A stretch of 7,704 nt of DNA from Proteobacteria bacterium UBA2363 (GCA_002344355.1 DDTN01000052.1:8196-15899), one strand, 5' to 3'. Positions 1-7,603 are shown, counted from the stretch's first letter. Notes: generated from the letters alone by a model not told the origin. Program-made: numbers and translations.

Positions 1-267
1 CCCCCGCAGGCGGGGGAGGGGAGAAGTGCGGTGCCGTCGCAGTGGCGACCCGCCGCGGGGCAGCGGGCCGGGACACGACGCCAATCAGCCCCCCGCAGGC
101 GCGGGAGGGGAGATGTGCGGTGTCGTCGCAGTGGCGACACGCCGCGGGGCAGCGGGCCGGGACACGATGCCAATCAGCCCCCCGCAGGCGCGGGAGGGGA
201 GAGATTCGGTGCCGTCGCACTGGCGACCCGCCGCAGGGCAGCGGGCCGGGACACGGCGCGATCAGGC
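1..267. repeat. Three tandem copies of an 89-bp GC-rich repeat
   Basis: The segment GCAGGCG recurs at 6, 95 and 184, giving an exact 89-bp period for three units (about 1-89, 90-178, 179-267) with scattered substitutions and no length change. Each unit contains a short hairpin with stem GTCGC/GCGAC (37-50 in unit 1). Its four-base loop is AGTG in units 1 and 2 and ACTG in unit 3. Each unit also has a second hairpin around GCAGGC. Unit 1 forms CCCCCGC-AG-GCGGGGG, while units 2 and 3 form CCCGC-AGGC-GCGGG. No convincing gene lies here. The array may continue left of the window. The first 41 bases recur exactly, inverted, at 7417-7457. Confidence 0.9.
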
Positions 268-269
268 CG

Positions 270-329
270 CGGCGAAGGGCCTCTGCGCAAGGCCGCGATG
301 CCCGCGCCGGCGGGCACAGCCCTTCGCCG
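270..329 (-). terminator. Nested stem-loop downstream of the peptidase gene, possible terminator
   Basis: An 11-bp perfect inverted repeat, CGGCGAAGGGC (270-280) with GCCCTTCGCCG (319-329), encloses a second 7-bp stem, TGCCCGC/GCGGGCA (299-305 and 310-316), with a GCCG loop. On the minus strand it begins 18 nt past the stop of the peptidase gene, which is where a transcription terminator or 3'-end stabilising structure would sit. There is no T-tract, so it is not a canonical intrinsic terminator. Its terminator role is inferred from position and structure. Confidence 0.4.
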
Positions 330-347
330 GCGCGAGCGCGCGGGCGC

Positions 348-2390
<2,043 letters not shown>

Positions 2391-2519
2391 TGCGATCGTT
2401 TCCGTGACTGCGTGGACGGCCAGCTTCGTCCAGCCCGGCGCCGCGATCAAGCCGGCTGCGTCCGGGCAGCGCGCGGCCACGGCCAGCGGTGGACCCGCCC
2501 CGGTGGCGCCCCGCGCAAG

Positions 2520-2579
2520 GCCGCCCGGGCCGCCGGGCGGCGGCGGTCGCGGACCGCCGTCCCACGAAGCCCGTCGTGG
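2520..2579. repeat. Three consecutive stem-loops in the divergent region
   Basis: Three nearly abutting perfect inverted repeats occur here. The first is GCCGCCCGG / CCGGGCGGC (2520-2528 and 2533-2541, loop GCCG). The second is CGGCGGTC / GACCGCCG (2541-2548 and 2552-2559, loop GCG), sharing one base with the first. The third is CCACGA / TCGTGG (2562-2567 and 2574-2579, 6-nt loop). High GC content raises the chance background, but three in 60 nt is dense. They may be leader RNA structure or binding sites; no function is assigned. Confidence 0.55.
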
Positions 2580-2609
2580 CCCGTGCGCCCGGCCGCCCCT
2601 TGCCCGGCC

Positions 2610-2623
2610 GCGCCGGCCGGCGC
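2610..2623. repeat. Perfect 14-bp palindrome upstream of the response regulator
   Basis: GCGCCGGCCGGCGC is its own reverse complement. It lies 35 nt before the GTG start, just upstream of the ribosome binding site, a position compatible with an operator for the response regulator gene. Self-complementary GC strings are frequent in DNA of this composition, so chance is a real alternative. Confidence 0.4.
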
Positions 2624-2645
2624 ACACTCGGCGCGGCAAGGCATC

Positions 2646-2653
2646 AAGGGAGG
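2646..2653 (+). promoter_or_regulatory. Ribosome binding site of the response regulator
   Basis: AAGGGAGG is a strong Shine-Dalgarno sequence five nucleotides before the GTG at 2659-2661. It decides the start: the frame is open far upstream, but no other candidate start has such a site and the receiver domain begins soon after this GTG. Confidence 0.85.
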
Positions 2654-2658
2654 CTGCC

Positions 2659-3228
2659 GTGGCGGGTCCGCTCGGCCTGTTCAAGAACCTGTTCCGCAAG
2701 GACGCAGAACCGGCGGAGCGCCGTACCGTCGAACGCGTCGACGCCCGCGAGGGCCTGCGCATCCTGGTGGTCGACGACTCCAGCACGGTGGTCGCCGTGC
2801 TGGGCAAGATGCTGCGCCAGGCCGGTTACGAGGTCATCGACGCCGCCGACGGCGAGCAGGGCCTGGACACCGCCACCCGCGAGCTGCCCGACCTGGTGTT
2901 CCTGGACATCGTGCTGCCCGGCATGAGCGGCTTCGCGGTGCTGCGTGCCCTGCGCCGCGACCCGCGCAGCCACCACATCCCGGTGATCATGATCAGCGGC
3001 AACCTGCGCGCCACCGAGGAGTTCTACGGCCAGCGCATCGGCGCCGACGACTTCATGAAGAAGCCGTTCGGCCGCTCCGAGGTGTTCAGCCGCATCCAGG
3101 CCCTGGTCGAGCGCGGCCGCCTGCCCCGGCGCGGCCTGCCCGCCGGCATCGACGATGCCCCCGCCAGCGTGGGCACACCCGAACTGGTCCAGGACACCCC
3201 GGCGCAGGACGCCGGCCGCACCGACTGA
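2659..3228 (+). CDS. Single-domain response regulator (CheY-like receiver) with N- and C-terminal extensions
   Basis: A 189-residue phosphoacceptor protein with one receiver domain, about residues 33-150. The acidic pair is Asp39-Asp40, the phosphoacceptor is Asp83 (LVFLDIVLPGMSGF), the conserved Ser is Ser113 (IMISGN), and the Lys-Pro switch is Lys135-Pro136 (KKPF), so all catalytic and switch positions are intact. There is no DNA-binding or enzymatic output domain, so it likely acts through protein contact, as CheY or PilG/PilH do; the partner kinase is not in view. The first 14 residues (LGLFKNLFRK) could form a basic amphipathic helix. The last 35 or so are Pro-, Ala- and Asp-rich and probably disordered. 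The GTG start is set by the ribosome binding site. It is divergent from the peptidase and converges on the large gene. Confidence 0.92.
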   Translation: MAGPLGLFKNLFRKDAEPAERRTVERVDAREGLRILVVDDSSTVVAVLGKMLRQAGYEVIDAADGEQGLDTATRELPDLVFLDIVLPGMSGFAVLRALRRDPRSHHIPVIMISGNLRATEEFYGQRIGADDFMKKPFGRSEVFSRIQALVERGRLPRRGLPAGIDDAPASVGTPELVQDTPAQDAGRTD

Positions 3229-3285
3229 ATCCGCCCCCGGCAGGCCCCCGCCGAGCCCTGCGCGGCCGGCCGTCGGGGCGACCGG

Positions 3286-3321
3286 AAAGAAAAAGGGGCG
3301 GACGCCGGTGGCGCCCGCCCC
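3286..3321 (-). terminator. Intrinsic terminator of the 1164-residue protein gene
   Basis: Read on the minus strand, the stem GGGGCGG / CCGCCCC (3315-3321 and 3295-3301 on the plus strand) continues, after one mismatch, into GGCG/CGCC (3310-3313 and 3303-3306) with a 3-nt loop. It is followed directly by TTTTTCTTT (complement of 3286-3294). It begins 37 nt after the stop at 3359. The plus side has no T-tract, so it should terminate the minus-strand gene well. It may act only weakly on the convergent response regulator transcript arriving from 3228. Confidence 0.88.
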
Positions 3322-3358
3322 CCTTCGGCCCGGCCGTGGTCGGCCGGCGCCCCGGCGG

Positions 3359-6300
3359 CTACTGGAAGCCGTTGCCGAAGATCGCGTCGTCGCGCGAGCA
3401 CAGCACCGGCACGTTGCCGCGCTGCCAGGTGCCCGGCCCCTGCCGGACCACGTAGTCCACCACGTAGGCGGTGTGCTCGTAGCCGGTGTTGGAGACGTCG
3501 ATCAGGCGGTAGGCGTAGGGCCTGGGGGTGTAGCGGCACGACTGGATCAGGTCCGAGAACTGCGGCGCGAAGCCGCCGATGGCGCCACCGATCTCAAGGC
3601 CGCTGCCCCAGAAGCTGGTGGTCTGCACCTCCTCGGTGATGCCGCTGCTCCACTCGTAGGCGCCGCCGAGCTGGACCTTGGCGATGAAGCCGGCCTGCAG
3701 GTCGAACTCGGCGCCGACCCGGATCGCGCTCTCGAACGCGGTGATGTCGCCGACCACGTTGCTGGCGTCCTGGCTGAGGTTCCAGGCAGTGGTGGCGGAG
3801 TTGCCGATCGCCGCGTTGGCCCAGATCGGTTGGGTGCGCAGGTTGCCGTGGTGGTTGCAGCCGCCGCCGACCGGATAGCCGCCGGAGCCGTCCCAGAGCA
3901 GGTCGCCGCGCACCTGGATGGAGCGGAAGCCGCCGCTCACGCCCTGCCCCGGATCCCAGACCAGGGCGTTGAAGTAGCCGTCGTTGGCGAGCGGGTCGCA
4001 GACCGCCTCGGGATAGGCCGGCGGGTCGACGCGGGTGTCGCCGAACACCTGGATCTGGGCGACGTCGAGCTGCGCCAGTCCCGGGTGCTGGACGCGGATG
4101 TAGCGCGCCTGCAGCATCTGCGCGGGGTTGTTGCGGTTCCGGGTCCAGATGCTCCACTGGCTGTAGGCGACGTCGTCGCCGGTCTCCGGCGCGAACACCC
4201 TGACGTTGCCGCCGCTCGGCAGGCCGGTCGCGGGCATCGGCGTCGGCGAGGCGTAGACCCGGAAACCCTTCAGCTTCGCGGCATTGCCGGCCGAGGGGAA
4301 GACGCGGATGTTGGAGATGTCCTTCATGCCGCCCAGGTCGATCTCGAGGTAGGGCCTGACCGCCACGCCCGGCGTCGCCGCCTTGGTGGTGAACAGACCG
4401 TCGGTGGCGTTCGCCGCGCCCTGCCCGCCGGCCAGCTGCACGTTGCTGGTCACCGGCCGGAACAGGCTGAGGCTGGCCCAGTCGCGGTGCAGCGGCATCC
4501 ACTGCGCGGGCGGGTGGTCGACCGGGGTCGCCGGGATCTGGGTGTCCCAGAAGCGGGCGTCGGTGCCCGACAGCAGCCGCGAGCCGTCGACGATCTCGCA
4601 CATGCGCACCGCGCTGTCGGCGTCCTGGCCACCGCTCTGCGTGGCGACGTCGTAGCTGTAGCAGTTGAACGTGTTCTCCTCGATCACGACCAGGGCGTCG
4701 CCCTGGCCCTGCGAGTAGGACTGGTCGAGGCGGTAGCTGTTCTCGCTGCCGCTGAGCGCGCCGTTGCTGGCCTGCCAGAAGTAGCCGGCGGTGGCCCGGA
4801 CGGAGGCTTCGACACCGGCCGCCTCGGAGCCCAGCGACAGGCCGAGGTAGGCCGAGACGTCGTGGGAGGTGAACGACCCCGAGCGCCGCTCGGAACTGGT
4901 GCCGCCGGTGGTGGATTCGCCGAAGCTGGCCTGCTTGCTGGCGTTGGCCTGCAGGCGCTGGAAGTAGGGCGGCAGCCAGACCACCTGGCGCACTTGCGGC
5001 TCCTCGACCTGGCGGCAGTCGGTGCCCAGGGTCGCCAGCAGCGAGTCGCCGTCGAGATCGGCGGCCAGGACGGCATGGGCGGTCAGGTTGCTGTAGCCGG
5101 ACAGCTCCTCGGTCTGGTGGCGGCCGGCGAAGCTGCCGGGGTTGGCGGTGCTTGCCAGCTTCCACACCGAGCGGGTCATGCGCTGGGTCGGACCGCGCGC
5201 CACGGTCATCACCTCGGCGATGCCGTCCTTGTCCATGTCGCCGACCGCGACGCGCACGTCCAGCGGCTCCTGCTCCGGCCCCAGCGGGTGCGAAGCCTGG
5301 TAGCTGGGCGTGGTGCGGAACAGGTAGCGGTAGCTGGCCGGCGAGCCGCCGCTGCTGGTGCCGCTGGCGGACACCACGATGGTCTGGTTGTAGGAGCGCT
5401 GCGCGCCATCGGCGTCGACGATGGTGAGCGTGACCGTGTAGGTGCCGGCCTGGCCGTACTGCTTGGTGGGATTGATCGCGCTGACGGTACCCGAGTTGTC
5501 GCCGAAGTTCCAGGTCCGCGAGACGATCGGGCCGGTCGACTGGTCGGTGAACTGCACGATCAGGCCATTGCGTTCCCAGGTGTAGCTGGCGCGGGTGAAG
5601 GCCTGCGCCTTGAAGGCCTCGACCTGCAGGCTGGAGTTGCCGCGGCCGCGGGCGATCACCAGCTCCGAGGGCGAGATCCGGTCGATGCTGGCGACCACGG
5701 CGTCGAAGCTGGCCATGGGGTCGGACTCGCCGGTCTGCAGCATGATGCTGCTGTCGAAGTCCTCCTCCGGGCCGCGCGAGTTGAAGGCGATGCCGGTGAT
5801 GGCGTTGTTGGCGTCGCGGGTGGTGGTCCAGCGCACCAGGCGCATGCCGATGTAGTGGAAGCTGCTGGCCCGGAACTGCGCCAGCACGACCAGCTCGTGC
5901 GCCGCCGAGTCGACCAGGTCGCCGGCACGGGCGACCAGCCGCTCGATGGAATTGAGGCTGGGACCGCTGCCGTCGTCGGTGTGCCAGACCGTGCCGACCG
6001 GGCTGGCATGGCTGAACGTGCCGATGTTGACGTCGCCCGCAACCACCGGCATCTGCGCGATCTGCGGCAGGTAGGACAGCAGGTGGTAGTTGAGCGTCCG
6101 CGACTGCCCGAAGCCGGCCTCGTTGACCACGACGAGCTGCTCGCGGCCTTCCAGCAGCAGGTCGCCGGCGGCCAGGCTGACCGGCCCGAACACGCCGCTG
6201 CGCGCCCAGCGGCCGGCCGAGTTGCCGTTGGTCTGGAAGATGCCGCCAGCGGAATCGCCGGTGAGCACGTGCACCTCCAGGCCGGCCGGGTCGGTGCCGC

Positions 6301-6853
6301 GCACCAGCACGGCCAGGTGCTGGCGGCCGTTGGCGGCGCCGGCCAGGTCGGCGGCGGCGAGCTGCACGGCGTTGAAGGTGCGCGCCAGGGTCCAGGTGTC
6401 GAACAGCTCGACGCCGTTGCCGGTGCGGCGGAACACGCCCAGGCGCAGGTGGCCGCCATCGGTCACCCGGTGCGCGGTCACCACCTCGTCGCGGCCGTCG
6501 CCGTTGAGGTCGATGGCGACCGCCTCCAGGAAGGTGGTGCCGGCCAGCGCGCCCTGGGTCAGCGAACCGCGGAAGCTGCGCACCAGCGGCGCCGGGGCGC
6601 CCGACGCGGTCGGCTGGTACTCGTCGAAGCCGTTGAAGCCGCCAGTGCCCGCGAACAGGTGGACGAACTCTGTCTCCTCGCCGATCGTCGCGGTGCGCCC
6701 GAACGGCGTCAGGTCGCAGCTGATGTTGCTGCGCTCGTGGCTGGCGAAGCGCGGCAGGTAGGGCTCGCCGTCGCTGGCGGCGGGCGAGGGCTGGGCGGCC
6801 GCCGCCACGGCGGTCGCCGAGGCCAGCAGCAGGGTGGTCAGGATTCTCTTCAT
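3359..6853 (-). CDS. Large exported multidomain protein: FG-GAP/VCBS-like propeller, PKD and discoidin-like domains
   Basis: A 1164-residue protein of unknown function, probably secreted or surface-exposed. Residues 1-20 form a signal peptide ending in AAA. FG-GAP/VCBS-like strands recur, e.g. DLNGDGRDEVV (115-125), GDLLLEGREQLVV (230-242), GDLVDSAAHELVV (311-323), GDMDKDGIAEVM (538-549) and ADLDGDSL (598-605); the first and the last two carry Asp-rich, calcium-type loops. A PKD domain (about 425-497, WNFGDNSG at 448-455) interrupts this series. Residues 799-939 resemble an F5/8 type C (discoidin) domain: ATDG, YLEIDLGG, ARYIRVQ, and IQVFGD at the end. Segments 640-737 and 1027-1120 are rich in alternating small polar and hydrophobic residues and share one pattern with the same spacing. 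There are eight cysteines in total, so disulfides are possible. The C-terminus is DDAIFGNGFQ. The ATG at 6851-6853 has GGGGAG six nt upstream. Adhesin, carbohydrate-binding or toxin-like roles are possible and none is proven. Confidence 0.9.
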   Translation of the reverse strand: MKRILTTLLLASATAVAAAAQPSPAASDGEPYLPRFASHERSNISCDLTPFGRTATIGEETEFVHLFAGTGGFNGFDEYQPTASGAPAPLVRSFRGSLTQGALAGTTFLEAVAIDLNGDGRDEVVTAHRVTDGGHLRLGVFRRTGNGVELFDTWTLARTFNAVQLAAADLAGAANGRQHLAVLVRGTDPAGLEVHVLTGDSAGGIFQTNGNSAGRWARSGVFGPVSLAAGDLLLEGREQLVVVNEAGFGQSRTLNYHLLSYLPQIAQMPVVAGDVNIGTFSHASPVGTVWHTDDGSGPSLNSIERLVARAGDLVDSAAHELVVLAQFRASSFHYIGMRLVRWTTTRDANNAITGIAFNSRGPEEDFDSSIMLQTGESDPMASFDAVVASIDRISPSELVIARGRGNSSLQVEAFKAQAFTRASYTWERNGLIVQFTDQSTGPIVSRTWNFGDNSGTVSAINPTKQYGQAGTYTVTLTIVDADGAQRSYNQTIVVSASGTSSGGSPASYRYLFRTTPSYQASHPLGPEQEPLDVRVAVGDMDKDGIAEVMTVARGPTQRMTRSVWKLASTANPGSFAGRHQTEELSGYSNLTAHAVLAADLDGDSLLATLGTDCRQVEEPQVRQVVWLPPYFQRLQANASKQASFGESTTGGTSSERRSGSFTSHDVSAYLGLSLGSEAAGVEASVRATAGYFWQASNGALSGSENSYRLDQSYSQGQGDALVVIEENTFNCYSYDVATQSGGQDADSAVRMCEIVDGSRLLSGTDARFWDTQIPATPVDHPPAQWMPLHRDWASLSLFRPVTSNVQLAGGQGAANATDGLFTTKAATPGVAVRPYLEIDLGGMKDISNIRVFPSAGNAAKLKGFRVYASPTPMPATGLPSGGNVRVFAPETGDDVAYSQWSIWTRNRNNPAQMLQARYIRVQHPGLAQLDVAQIQVFGDTRVDPPAYPEAVCDPLANDGYFNALVWDPGQGVSGGFRSIQVRGDLLWDGSGGYPVGGGCNHHGNLRTQPIWANAAIGNSATTAWNLSQDASNVVGDITAFESAIRVGAEFDLQAGFIAKVQLGGAYEWSSGITEEVQTTSFWGSGLEIGGAIGGFAPQFSDLIQSCRYTPRPYAYRLIDVSNTGYEHTAYVVDYVVRQGPGTWQRGNVPVLCSRDDAIFGNGFQ

Positions 6854-6859
6854 GGCGCG

Positions 6860-6865
6860 CTCCCC
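6860..6865 (-). promoter_or_regulatory. Ribosome binding site of the large protein gene
   Basis: On the minus strand GGGGAG lies six nucleotides before the ATG at 6853. It supports this start, which is also where the signal peptide begins. Confidence 0.7.
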
Positions 6866-6877
6866 GGCGATGGTGGC

Positions 6878-6898
6878 GCCCGGGCGGCTTGCCCGGGC
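6878..6898 (-). promoter_or_regulatory. Stem-loop in the leader of the large protein gene
   Basis: GCCCGGGC occurs at 6878-6885 and again at 6891-6898. Because it is self-complementary, the two copies are both a direct and an inverted repeat, and give an 8-bp perfect stem with a 5-nt loop. It sits 25-45 nt before the start codon, just upstream of the ribosome binding site, so it could be a leader hairpin or a paired operator. No regulator is identified. Confidence 0.45.
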
Positions 6899-6957
6899 CT
6901 CGACCCCCCAAGCGGGGAAGGCGACCGGTTCCTATCACGCGCCCCGGAAGCGCCGGT

Positions 6958-7022
6958 CGGCACCGTCCGCCGGAGCGGCCGGGGAGCTGTCGACCCCGGC
7001 CGGGCGCGACCCGCCGGTGCCG
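6958..7022 (-). repeat. Nested inverted repeat upstream of the large protein gene
   Basis: An outer 8-bp pair, CGGCACCG (6958-6965) with CGGTGCCG (7015-7022), encloses an inner 8-bp pair, GGCCGGGG (6977-6984) with CCCCGGCC (6994-7001), which has a 9-nt loop. If transcribed with the gene it would fold in the distal leader. No known riboswitch was recognised. Confidence 0.4.
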
Positions 7023-7142
7023 CAGCACCGCATCACTCCCCTCCCCGGCCTGCGGGAGCGCGGCAGATCGACTACCCGACCAGCGCTCGCCGCCGGGTCG
7101 GCACCGATGCAGCGCACGGCCAGCCCCGGCCCTCTCCCCCAA

Positions 7143-7165
7143 CCCCTCTCCCAGGGGGAGAGGGG
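7143..7165. repeat. 10-bp palindromic element, CCCCTCTCCC / GGGAGAGGGG
   Basis: A perfect 10-bp stem with an AGG loop, preceded by CCTCTCCCCCAA at 7131-7142. It matches, from memory, a palindrome scattered in intergenic DNA of Xanthomonadaceae and relatives, comparable to REP elements. It could be a 3' or 5' stability element or a remnant of REP-associated transposase activity. Confidence 0.7.
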
Positions 7166-7191
7166 AGCAGAGCGCGCTCCGAAGCGAGCCC

Positions 7192-7408
7192 CCCGAGTCC
7201 CGAGTCCCGAGTCCCGAATCCCGAATCCCTGGTCCCTGGTCCCTGGTCCCTGGTCCCTGGTCCCTGGTCCCTGGTCCCTGGTCCCTGGTCCCTGGTCCCA
7301 GGTCCCTAGTCCCTGGTCCCTAGTCCCTGGTCCCTAGTCCCTGGTCCCTGGTCCCTAGTCCCTAGTCCCGAATCCCGAATCCCGCATCCCGGGTCCCGAG
7401 TCCCGGGT
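7192..7408. repeat. Tandem array of 31 in-register heptamers, consensus CCCKRRT
   Basis: Thirty-one consecutive 7-mers with no insertion or deletion: three CCCGAGT, two CCCGAAT, ten CCCTGGT, one CCCAGGT, nine mixed CCCTAGT/CCCTGGT, two CCCGAAT, then CCCGCAT, CCCGGGT, CCCGAGT and CCCGGGT. Every unit begins with CCC, so the minus strand carries GGG every 7 nt. Seven is not a multiple of three, so all frames read through the same seven-residue peptide repeat (SLVPGPW on the plus strand). That explains the apparent coding potential, and this is not a gene. Variable copy number is likely. Confidence 0.95.
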
Positions 7409-7416
7409 CCCGCACT

Positions 7417-7462
7417 TGCGACGGCACCGCACTTCTCCCCTCCCCCGCCTGCGGGGGAGGGG
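7417..7462 (-). repeat. Inverted single copy of the left-end repeat element
   Basis: The reverse complement of 7417-7457 equals positions 1-41 of the window at every base. The element includes the perfect palindrome CCCCTCCCCCGC / GCGGGGGAGGGG (7437-7448 and 7451-7462). It corresponds to the first half of the 89-bp unit; the second half is missing, and the heptamer array lies next to it after a short junction. Confidence 0.9.
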
Positions 7463-7476
7463 CGGGGGAGAGGGCG

Positions 7477-7493
7477 GTCCGGTGGGGCCGGAC
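7477..7493. repeat. Small hairpin GTCCGG / CCGGAC
   Basis: A perfect 6-bp stem with a 5-nt TGGGG loop between the right-end repeat and clpB. There is no T-tract on either side, and no role is assigned. Confidence 0.3.
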
Positions 7494-7581
7494 GGCTGGG
7501 CACAGCGGATCTCCAGCCGCAGCAGGGGAGAGGCAAGGCGCGCTTCCTGGCGGCAACGGGGCCGCGACAAGCCGGTCCGGC

Positions 7582-7603
7582 GGCGGCGCGTCCCGGCGCC
7601 GCC
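7582..7603 (-). terminator. GC-rich hairpin after the clpB stop, possible terminator
   Basis: GGCGGCGC (7582-7589) pairs perfectly with GCGCCGCC (7596-7603) around a 6-nt loop. On the minus strand it starts 8 nt after the clpB stop, the usual place for a terminator. No T-tract follows, so it may be a weak or factor-assisted terminator, or a 3'-end stabiliser. Confidence 0.45.

Larger units (their letters stand above)
2391..2658. other. Divergent intergenic region between peptidase and response regulator
   Basis: These 268 nt must carry the promoters of both divergent genes, but I cannot find a convincing -35/-10 pair on either strand. What can be seen is a dense set of inverted repeats, the largest of which are listed separately. 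An additional 6-bp inverted repeat, TGGACG (2413-2418) with CGTCCA (2427-2432), lies 23-42 nt upstream of the peptidase start codon, where an operator or leader hairpin could sit. No credible gene is present. Confidence 0.6.

Noticed and set aside
1..267. CRISPR-like or integron attC-like array from the 89-bp repeats
   Set aside because: The whole 89-bp unit is repeated with no unique spacer, and no integrase, cas gene or attC core motif is visible.
2391..2460. Sigma-70 promoter for the peptidase with TTGATC as -35
   Set aside because: The hexamer 17 nt downstream (GAAGCT) barely resembles a -10 box.
2391..2807. Longer N-terminus for the peptidase, since its frame stays open upstream to about 2807
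   Set aside because: It would bury the signal peptide behind about 139 low-complexity residues and overlap the divergent response regulator gene.
6899..6950. ECF-type promoter (GGAACC on the minus strand near 6926) for the large gene
   Set aside because: The only GTC-like downstream element is about 22 nt away, too far for the usual spacing near 16-17, so no promoter was called.
3155..7309. Plus-strand open frame of 1384 codons opposite the large protein gene
   Set aside because: It mirrors the minus-strand coding region and then reads the heptamer array as a seven-residue peptide repeat. The minus-strand product has a signal peptide, ribosome binding site, domains and terminator, so this is a shadow.
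7192..7408. CRISPR array
   Set aside because: The repeats are 7 bp with no unique spacers, so this is a simple tandem array.
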